NCBI GenBank assembly: GCA_963691655.1
Contig: OY829326.1
Coordinates: forward strand, 117,649,388-117,713,387
DNA: 64,000 nt
Direction: 5' to 3'
Origin: Toxonevra muliebris
Lineage: Eukaryota > Arthropoda > Insecta > Diptera > Pallopteridae
This document shows, in pieces, positions 25,191 through 35,300 of the stretch. Positions within the stretch are counted from its first letter, which is position 1; each line of letters begins with the position of its first letter. The position numbers and the translations under genes are program-made. The notes beneath the pieces are model-generated. The model searched no databases and was not told the origin of the DNA. It saw nothing but the letters and a program-made list of their open reading frames with translations.

Positions 25191-26589
25191 GGTTTTTCTT
25201 GTTATTTTTTCATTATGTACCTTTGTTTTCCTTTATGACCAGCAGTAACAGAGCTGTGAGCTCTGGAATAAATTTTGGCTGAAAATTATTCAAAAATCGA
25301 AAATTATGATTAAAATTTCCGAACTTTCAAGACCAATCTGGAGCCTTTTGATATGATTAGATTAATAATTTATTTTTCTCCTCGTGTTCATCTAGATGAG
25401 CAAAAACTTTTCTCCGCTTTTACTTCCGTTTTTTTGTTTATTTTGTTTATGTAAAACTGATGTTAAATTGTAATAGAATCGAATATAAAATGTTTAAAAC
25501 TTGGCAAGTTAACAAAAAACTTGAGTTAAATTTCGTTTAAAATGTCAGTTTTGGTTTATTGTACCTATTTTCAAGCATTTATTTTTCATATTAAAATAAA
25601 TTTTTATAACCCAGTCTTTCATAAAAATAGATGTTTCAAAGTGATAAAACACTTTTTTTTAATTATCCCTGCTTTTTTCTGGCTCACATTGAATCTGGAG
25701 TTTGGATCACCTAAAACCAATAAATCATATATTTTCTAAAAAATTAAATCAATTGTGCTTATCGCATTGGATATATTCTGTAATCTTCATGTTTACACTA
25801 TATCTATGGAGATTATCTTTGACATTTCTTTGTTGTCCATCATACAACATCACGTCCTCCGCGTCAGGTGACCACATCGCACACCACTTGTTGTTTCTTA
25901 CAAAAACAATGAACCCATAAAGTATATTCTTTTAGGTACATTCACGCTCATTTATTTAGTTGGAAATTCCGTCACTGGTACGCATATACCTATTTACATA
26001 CAGTCATATGTATGTATATCGGTTGCGGTTTTAATGGGTTCCGTCAAACTTTTTGTGGATCACGATCGCCGCAAACGCATTCCAATGTCATAGTTTAGAT
26101 ATGTATATATGTATTGCATCAGTATATTGGCGTTTAGTTTTTTTTTTTTTTTGTTTTGATTCTGCTATTTATAGTGGACGGACGAACAGGCAGTGCTGCC
26201 GAACACAATTTACGCTAAATCTCGCTATAGAATCGTGCAGAGCTACATGTTTTTCTGTTTTGTTTATTCTGTTAATTCTATGTACATTGTGTTTATCAGT
26301 AACTAGACAGCAAACTGTATGTGCTTTTGTTGTTTTTGTTTATTAAAAAAAAAAACAAATATTTGCATTAATTAATTGATAATAATTATACTATATATAA
26401 GAAGTATTAGTAATTTTTACAGCTCTCTCTCTCTCTCGCAAGGGCGCTAGGAAGAAATATACCGTAAAGTCCAAATAAAAGTTAACACTTTATTCAGTTT
26501 GGAAATAAAGTGAAAATGATTTCAAAAGTTGAAAATTTAAATTTTTTTTTTGATAAATTTGAAGTCTTATTATTTAATTTTAATTATAG

Positions 26590-26680
26590 ACGTGCCAGCC
26601 ATTAAATAATAAAAAGTAAACATATTTTGTTATAAGTATCTACTTAAATTTAACTTCCCAAAGTACTGTTTGATAGTATA
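26590..26680 (+). repeat. second copy of the 25118-25172 repeat segment
   Basis: AACATATTTTGTTAT, ATCTACTTAAATTTAACT and CCAAAGTACTGTTT occur here in the same order and spacing as at 25118-25172, with small insertions. It is a dispersed repeat, probably an internal part of the same hAT-derived family, without visible ends. Confidence 0.45.
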
Positions 26681-27257
26681 CACCTCATGCTGACGTAACA
26701 GGCGTTGCGTCGATTTTATCAAGTGCTATTACAAGCTTCTGTTACTGTAATGTCGCCTTAAATTATATCCGAATATTTATAATTCAATTCACTAACGTTA
26801 TCTCAAGAAAAATTTCAAGTCTCCAGAATTTCTCATTTTCTTACGAGTAAGTTTTAAGTTTAATTACAATTTTTGAGACAAATATATACATCTATAATAA
26901 AAAATAATTATTAAAATATTTTACACTGAAATATATACATCTACAAACATACAACAAATTTATTTATAGTTCGTTGTTTGCAATAATATTGAGTGAAAGA
27001 TGAGAATTTAGAAATTTGAGCATTTAATTTGTTCGCATTTTTTTTTCTTTTTATTAATTAAATCACTTACAATTTTATTAATCATTTTGTTTACTATTCA
27101 ATTTAAGATCTGAAATGGTATGCAAATGATATCTACACAATTTTCAAAGGCCGTATTGGCACGAGCGGTCTTCAATCAAAATGGTTTTAATTTTACTGCA
27201 AAGATTACATTGAGAGAGCGCATAAATGCCATTATGTAAATGGCCACCTTCAAAAAA

Positions 27258-27886
27258 TGAGTCAGAAAAATCGTGGTGGCCACCCACACATGCACAATAG
27301 TCAAGCTTTACACTGCGTCTACACCTGCCAGTGCTGGCTTGCCAATTCAGAATATGTATTATCTGTCAAAAAACAGAAAAATTGTCTTTGTGACATAGGC
27401 GTCCTGCCAATTATCATGCCAATTCATTTCTAACAAAATGTCAGACACTTCATTTCTAATAATTTACTCACTCCGCTCTACTTTGTTTTTGTTTTCTCTC
27501 ACAAATGGTAGAAACGTCAAATATTGTCGGCTTACATCAAATCACTGGCAGAATTCATTGCCATCGAAATATGCTTTCTTGAGTGTATTAGTGAAAAAAT
27601 GTGAGTGTGTTAGCATTGGCATGCCAGCACTGGCAGGTGTAGACGCTGAGTTAAACTATATTGAGGGAATATACTAATTATGCGTTGGTGGTTCGTTAGT
27701 TAAAGTGAGCTCATGACTCTTAATGGGCGTTTCTCTTCCGGTGGATCTTCTTAATGAGTCTTAAATGTGAGTCAGAAAAGACTACGATTTGAATGAATTA
27801 TGACCATTTTCTGGATGATCCTATGAGTTATTTTGGACACATTTATGACTCATAAATTAACTCATTTACAGATTTTTCATGACTCA
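27258..27886. promoter_or_regulatory. cluster of TGA(G/C)TCA (AP-1-type) sites
   Basis: Perfect TGAGTCA/TGACTCA heptamers occur at 27258-27264, 27768-27774, 27846-27852 and 27880-27886, three of them within 120 bp, with further near-matches (27713, 27755). This heptamer binds bZIP dimers of the Jun/Fos type. The cluster is visible in the sequence. Its function as an enhancer is inference, and the nearest genes are about 1.5 kb (nod 3' end) and 5 kb (GST) away. Confidence 0.2.
27311..27650. mobile_element. MITE with about 33-bp inverted ends, TTA target duplication
   Basis: The left end GCGTCTACACCTGCCAGTGC (from 27315) and the inverted right end (to 27646) match for about 33 bases with few differences. 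They bound a 340-bp unit without coding capacity. Both outer sides carry TTA (27308-27310 and 27651-27653). A 3-bp TWA duplication is characteristic of PIF/Harbinger elements, so this is probably a Harbinger-type MITE. Confidence 0.6.
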
Positions 27887-29392
27887 GAAAATTACCATTT
27901 CTTTTTGAATCTTAATTTTTAGAAATTTTTAACGTTTTTTCCGGTATCAAAACCAATTAATATGTGGTATAATAATCTCTATTTTTGAATGATTACACAA
28001 TGCAACCAAATTTCAACTTTTGTGTTATGCGCGAAATTTTCCAACAGCTTTATAGTAATTTCGGATCGGTAATCACGACTGCGTACTCAGTTTTTTTTTT
28101 TTTTTTCATTACATCTAGTTATCCCACTATATTGATCTGAAGTTGGAAAAATAGGGTCTTCAGGGGCTATTAAGAAATTGTTTTACCTTAGCAGATACGA
28201 ATTTGATGTCTGAAGCAAAGTTGTTAAGTATAAAGAGATAAACAATTTTTGCATTTACAATCTCCCTACATCTCCACACTTCCTCTTGACAATGGGGTTT
28301 TATATTCCCTTTTCCGATAAATGGAAATAAAAAAAATAAAAAAAAAGAGAAAATTATTATAATGTCTTTGGAGAAAATGATCCTTGTTAAAAATTATGGA
28401 AGGGGTTCTAAAACATCAAAACCTACGAGGTACACATTCCCCACAATAATGCAAAAACCGATTTTTTTGCATTAGAACCAAGCCACTCACACTACGTAAG
28501 AAAATAATGCAATTGTTTGTTGTTGTAATTGGGTTAGAAAATCAAATACTTGTACTACAGACACGCGGCTCAATCATTTTTTTTTTTAAATCAATTAAAT
28601 ATTTTTTTTTTTTCAATTTCCGGTAGTCTGTAGTGCAAGTTGAATATTGCACACGATCTCACTACAAGCGATCGCCTTCGATTTTCTTTTAACAACAATT
28701 TATCTAAAGTTAGCATTGGTTTTAAAGTAATTTTGTTTACTTTAATTTCACGCGCACGTGAAAGGCGCTTGTGACAGCGGACATTGGGGCCGCTTATATG
28801 AAGCGCGTTTCCAAAATTTGTTTTGTTTGAAAAGTTTGATTATATGCTAATGCAGTCTTGAAGCCAAAGGTATATTTAATTTAGATCTGAAATTTTGGGA
28901 CAGTCCGAATTGCCAATAGGGACATTGAAAACTTTGCAAACTTAGCATGAAATATTTATATTTTTGTAAAAACTTTGATTAAAATGCTAATATTTTGTAT
29001 AGGATAAGGAATTTAAATGATCATCTAATATTTTTATCGTTAATTAGTTCATCAATTAATTTTTGTATTCCAAAACCTAAGTGCCCTAAAAAAATATAAA
29101 ATGCATTTTGCATAAAAAAGCTTTTGAATCCTATAATTTTTGGTAACACTAATGTTTTATATTTGATTTTAAATTTGAAGAACCATGATCTGTAGATATT
29201 TAATTGCTTACATAAATTATAGTAAATAGAAACATTGGAAGTTGTTATTTTTTAAAACCTATTGCATAAACATAAAATTACTATGAGACAAATAAAGTAA
29301 TAAACATCAAAATATAAATTATTGTAGAATATTGGCCTAAAAAAAAAAACAAACAAAAATTATTTTAATCATACTAGCAAAAAATTTCACAT

Positions 29393-32300
29393 TCATTCAA
29401 CAGTTAATTGCCTTACCATAGCAAAACGCTCCCAAGCTTTTCCCCTCCATATGGGGAGCTTTTCCACTTCAGTTAAACTTTTAAATTTCCCTTTTAAAGT
29501 TCTGTAATTGAAAAGAAAATAGTGCCGTAGTCTTGATAATTAAGAATATCTATGTAAATCTCAATTTACCTTTGAGTCATTAAAAGATATGCCGTTTTCT
29601 GTCCGATTTGAGGCAACAATTGCAATTCTTTCATAGAACCAGTATTTAGCAATTTTAGTACAGCGGCACGATGTTTGGTCAAAGCAGTTTTTTTATTAGT
29701 TGATAAGGAAGCATTGTTATGATCAAAGTAGCTAGCTATAATACTATTATTTAATTTGTCAATAGTATTTACTTTGACGTTACGCCTTGCAGGTTTACTA
29801 CATTTACTACGTCTGCGTGTCTGTGACACCGACGATGTATTGAGTGTCGAAGACAAATGCAATGATGTTGAAGCAATAGCATTGGTTGACGACGATGAGC
29901 CTGGAATTCGACGGGAACGTCCTAATGTACCGTTCATCAATGTTTGTTCATTAGGCGGTAGCATTGATTTGTGCATCAACTCTGAGATGCGACGGGACCG
30001 GCGTATTGATTTGTTGAGTGTAGTTTGGTCAGCAACGAAGAGCACTTTTGAGTTGATCACGGAAAGACGACTAGAGCGGCGTAATGGCCTTTTCACAATA
30101 GTTTGTTCAGCGCATAATGTCTCTGAATTGGACATATTTATTGTAGTTTCATATTCAATTGACATGTCCAAAATGCTATGGTTTGTTTTTCGTAAGCCGT
30201 TCAAGTTTGGATTGATCGGTACATCTGGTATTTTAAAGACTGGACTGACGCTAGCAAACTGTTAGGGTAATCAAAATTTAAAGAAAATCGATTAAATAAA
30301 ATTAATAAAATCTTACCAATTGGCATTTAGCATTCTGATTGACCGGTGATTTCGATTCTTTCTGCGCTACACTGCTGGTCATCATAGCTTCCTGCACAAT
30401 GCTCTTCAGTTGCTGGCGTATTGAATTTGAAATTGTTTGATTTTCTGATGGCCATGGTTGATATGTTGTGTCTGCTGTATTGCGATGACTACAAGTTGTG
30501 TCTTTTCGTACAGTTTCCATAAATTTTAGCATTCTATTGTCCATAACATTTTCCATTTCTGCAATGCATTTGCGTACGATTGGACTAAAACTGATAAATA
30601 ATATTTCAATAATGATATTTTCATGAATTTCCATGTATATCAAGCTAACCTCATGGTTCCATTGGCATTGTTAAGTAATAGTGGCGCTGTCGCCGCCGGC
30701 GCATCTACAGTCGTTGATGTTGAAATGTTAAGACTCGTTAATGAAGCACGTGAATCAATTGTACCATCGAAAAGAGATTCTCTGTCCTCAAAAGTATAAG
30801 CTGGCGCTGATGTTGGGTTTTTTGGTGGTATGAAAGGTCGTACAATTCCCGTATTTATCCTGCAAAAAAAATTACTTAATTAAATATTCAATGTATTATT
30901 TTTTTAAGGCTTAACTTACTTTTGCTTCTCTTTGGGTGTCATGCCCATGTCTGTTCGATTGAATTTGTCCAAATCGATTTTTTTCATTTTACTAGGAGTG
31001 CATGAGAATGTATTGTTTTTAATGCACGTTGATGTAGCCAAACTCGAGTATGGGCGTTTTTGTTGCATCGGTGTTGTTAATTGAACTCGTGTGAGATTTG
31101 CTTTATACGGTGTCTTGGTGCTTTGTTTTCTCTAAAATAAATAAAATATTAATTAATGTATTCATGAATAATTGTTGCAGAATCTATTAGATAACCAAAG
31201 GAGTTTCTCGTAGATTTGGATCGCACATTACATACATATTTTTTGTACTATAAACCGCTGTAACTGCGTGATCATTGTGAATCTCGAAATCAAACGTAAC
31301 AAGTGATATTACATAGGTCCATAACAATCGATTGAGAAATTGAGAAATAAATAAAATAAATAATGATGGCGGATTGTTTCTCTAAAAAGTTACCCAATGA
31401 TAATTGGTGTTAAAAGGCTTAAAAAGCTGCTGATTATGAATTGAGATATGAACAAATCGAGATTTTGTCAATTGGAGATTTTAGGATTCATGATTTTGAG
31501 GTGCTCACTACATGATATATTTTCTCTATATTTACTACACATATGAATTTTATTTACTTATATATTCGAATTGAAAGTGTGATGTGATATATAAAACCAC
31601 AAGAATTCAATTTAATTCCTTCTATTGTGGTTTTGAACAACAACAACAACAACAACAAAAAATAGAAAATGGCGAAAAATCACAAAATTAATCTCTAACG
31701 ATTTGAAAAGATTATTTACGTGTAAAGTAAACGTTCAGTTGAAAATGGAAAGCGCTACAAACGACATGGACGGCGGGGAAACTCCACAGCCAAACACTTT
31801 TGTAATCAAGTTATTGGAACAATTGCTCAATGCGAAATTTCCACATCATAAATATATCTACAAGCTGCAACGTGCCACACAAAAGGGAGAAAATTATATA
31901 GGGGTCGTTTATCGTATCAATGTGCAGCTGTTACAAGCTACAGCAGTTCCACGTAACGATTTTAGTCTCATACTCAAAGTTCCACCAGAGAATAAGATAC
32001 AGCGCCACCAATTCTTTGCGAGGCCATGTTTTCTGCGTGAATCATTGGCATACAAAAAGGTAAGCTAATCTCAGTTAATGATCGTTTTCTTGATATTTAC
32101 AACTCCTACGATTTTCGTATATTTGTTCAATTTCTGTTTAAATTCGTAAATTTTGAATACGATACGTGAACGGTTTCAAAAAAAATCCTCTAACTTCGTG
32201 TTGACGAGTTGCAACTTTTCCGCACTATTACAATTATATATATATATACTTCCGCATGATTACCACACTAAGGCTATTCTCGCAGTCATGTGGCCTCAAG

Positions 32301-35300
32301 TGGGAGAACGGCCTTATACCCTACTTTCACACACACGTTTCGGTTGTCTTACTTTGGCTCCCTAACAATTCGTTGGTAATGGTAAGTGCCACTAATTCAA
32401 GCCAACATATAATTTTTCAACAGAATGGCATTTACAAATAATACTTCCATACTAAATCTTACTGCCGTACCACAAATGGTTCCTACGGATATTCTATAAT
32501 AAAAATTCAGATTATGTGGAAGGTTCCATGCCCACTTTTCAAATCACAACCACATTATTCCTATGCCATGGTATTGCCCAAATGTCCTTGCATCAAATCT
32601 TAGTTTTTTTTCGTCCTTGACATATCTAATTATGTATCCAATACAACTTATCTTAGTTATCTAATTATGTATCCAATACAACTTATCTTAGTTATCTAAT
32701 TACTTAACCATTTGCCACAACTTTTTTATTTCGGGACATATAACATTTTTTTGTAGTTCTTGACTCGAAAATTTGGACAATGTTAAAAATAGGTTAGGTT
32801 GAAGTGGCTGTCGAAAGACACACTTAGGCCTGAACGGCCCATTGTGATACCATATAGTTGGACCTACAGTTTAACGTTGTTTCTGATCGACGGCGTTGCA
32901 ATTTTTTATCAGCTTGGTGGTTTTGCCATTACCAAGCAAGATGTGTACTTGTACACTTTCTTATAATTCTCATACACTTCGTATTGATAGTCAATATAAA
33001 AAGGTTATGAGAATTAACCACCAAAGACGGGAATCGAACCTGAACCTCCCGGATGAAAGTCTAGTACACTACCCACTAGACTATCATGGTCGTCTTGTTA
33101 AGAACAAAAACCGAAAAAAGATTGAAAGAAAGGCTGTAGAGCTTTTGGAATTTTGTACATTATAATGACCAAAATGCATAAAATGAGTAAAAATTCGAGA
33201 ACAAATTTATATTTTTTAATTTTTTTTATTGAAAAATCAATTAAAGTTTATTTTGCAATATAAAATAAACTTGCGAATAAACATTTTTTTGAAATTTGGG
33301 TTTATTTTTACTAAAATCAAGTTTACAGATTTTTGTTTTTCAGTGACCTATAGTAAAATTTGATAGGCAACATATTTTTTAAACATATTAACCCTCTATC
33401 AACCCTCGTAATGGGCCAAAAAGGAAGCTTTATCGTAAAGGGCAAAAAAAAAAAACATAATGGTGGATGCCAAAGGGTTAATACGTTAATTCTACTATAA
33501 ATTGCTGAACATAAAAAAAATTTGACACTTTTAAAACGCCGAGACCCGTATAATTTTTTTCCCCGAGTTCTATCAGAATCCACTTTCAGAACCTTACTAT
33601 TAAACAGCTGCAGAAAATAATTCAAAAATCATCAACCTTTCACGTCTTTTGTAGACTATAGTAACCAAATTATTTATGTACATTCGAGTTGCGGGAATTT
33701 GTACACCATAATCCACAATTTTTTTAAGTATGTAAAACAATTTTTTTAAGAGCTTTTTTTAAGTTATTAATTTTGTATTATGAAATGGAAATTCAACTTT
33801 CGTTTTAAGCTATTTGGCCGATTCATAAGCTGTCATATGCGGTCGTTTTGGGATGTTACATATTTAATTTTGTAAATAAAAAAGAAAAAAAACTAGTATT
33901 AAATGTATGATTGAATAAGCAGGATTCTATTTATTTAGAAATGTGATTTTTTGAAAATCCTTACAATACTACGGTAAGAACGACAACGATATGCTGGGTG
34001 AAATGAACACCGAGTACGCCGAGCATTCAGGATGGCAATGAGTTATTTTACACAACACACAACAGTATCATTACATACAAAATGGTATTAAACAAAGGAC
34101 TATATTCCGACCAAAAGAAACTGTGCAACAAACTCAATGTAACCTCCTAGACCGAGCACGAGAGTAAAATGTGATGTGTTTGCCGAACACCAGCACCAAT
34201 AAACCACAGCCTTAGATGTTAACACAATTTTCCACATTTCTGCTCTTTAACACCATAATTTGAATCGAGCGGGTTGGCAACACTGCATTAATAGATAAGT
34301 GTAGATCAAATACGTAACTCGTTCATGACAAAAAGCTCCGCCAAACATATCGAGATTTTACCAATTGGAGCTTTTAAAATTCTTGATTTTGAGGTGCTCA
34401 CTTGACATAATTTCTCAATATTTACTATACATAGATGAACTTAATTTACTAATATATTCGAATTGAAAGTGTGATGTGATATAAAAAACCACAAGAATTC
34501 AATTCTTTCTATTGTGGTTTTGAATAATAACAAAAAAATTTATTGATGCAATAAAAATGGCAAAAAATCACAAAATAAATCTCTAACGATTTAAAAAGGC
34601 TATTTACGTGTAAAGTAAAAGTTCAGTTGAAAATGGAAAACGCTACAAACGACACGGACGGCGAGGAAACTCCACAGCCAAACGCTATTGTAATCAAGCT
34701 ATTGGAGCAATTGCTCAATTCAAAATTTCCACATCATAAATATCTCTATAAGCTGCAACGTGCCACACAGAAGGGGGAAAATTATATAGGCGTTGTTTAT
34801 CGTGTCGATGTGCAGCTTTTACAAGCTACAGCAGTTCCACGTAACTATTTCAGTCTCATACTCAAAGTCCCGCCAGAGAATAAGATACAGCGCCACCAAT
34901 TCTTTGCGAGACCATGTTTTCTGCGTGAATCATTAGCATACAAAAAGGTAAACCTCTCTCCTCTTAAAAATCCGGAATACAAATCTACACCGCTGCACCG
35001 ATCGCTTTCAAAAATTGCACAGATCATAGAGTTTATTCAAGATGTTTAGGACAAGTAGGATTAGCACCTCTCATACAAATGAAATGCTTGAAACGACATA
35101 TCTAAGAACCCAAAAAAAGAAAGAAAATGTTTTATAGTAGATGCTCATTAGCAAAGAGGTTGGTTGATTTTTGAAATATGGGCGTGATAAATCTCATACA
35201 AACAAAATATTTGAAACATATCCAAGGAACCAGAACAAAGAAGGCACTGCTACTACGAGATGTTAGTGATAATAACTTAGCTAGGAGCTAGTCGGCGCGA

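Larger units (their letters stand above)
31455..32062 (+). repeat. duplicated block, copy A (upstream region, uORF, first exon)
   Basis: This block matches 34345-34950 over its whole length in the same order: GAGGTGCTCACT, ATATTCGAATTGAAAGTGTG, ACCACAAGAATTCAA, TCTATTGTGGTTTTGAA, the nine-codon uORF, the 105-codon exon and the splice donor. Similarity begins about 290 bp before the main start codon and stops just after the donor. The duplicated unit is therefore promoter-proximal sequence plus one exon, about 2.9 kb from its partner. Confidence 0.85.

Noticed and set aside
26053..26346. 97-codon frame, plus strand
   Set aside because: Composition (Cys/Phe/Leu/Val) fits random AT-rich DNA. 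No motif or exon borders.
27438..27677. 79-codon frame overlapping the MITE
   Set aside because: The end of the frame is the MITE terminal repeat itself and the beginning is unrelated to any known protein.
33985..34050. ACGCCGAGCATTCAGG resembling part of the mariner frame at 63661-63680
   Set aside because: The match is about 16 bases without neighbouring mariner sequence and fits better with the GC-rich motif shared with 51499-51533.
35034..35049. Extension of the 34633 exon frame past the donor (to a stop at 35049)
   Set aside because: The family alignment requires splicing at 34947 to 35364. The extra residues are intron translation.
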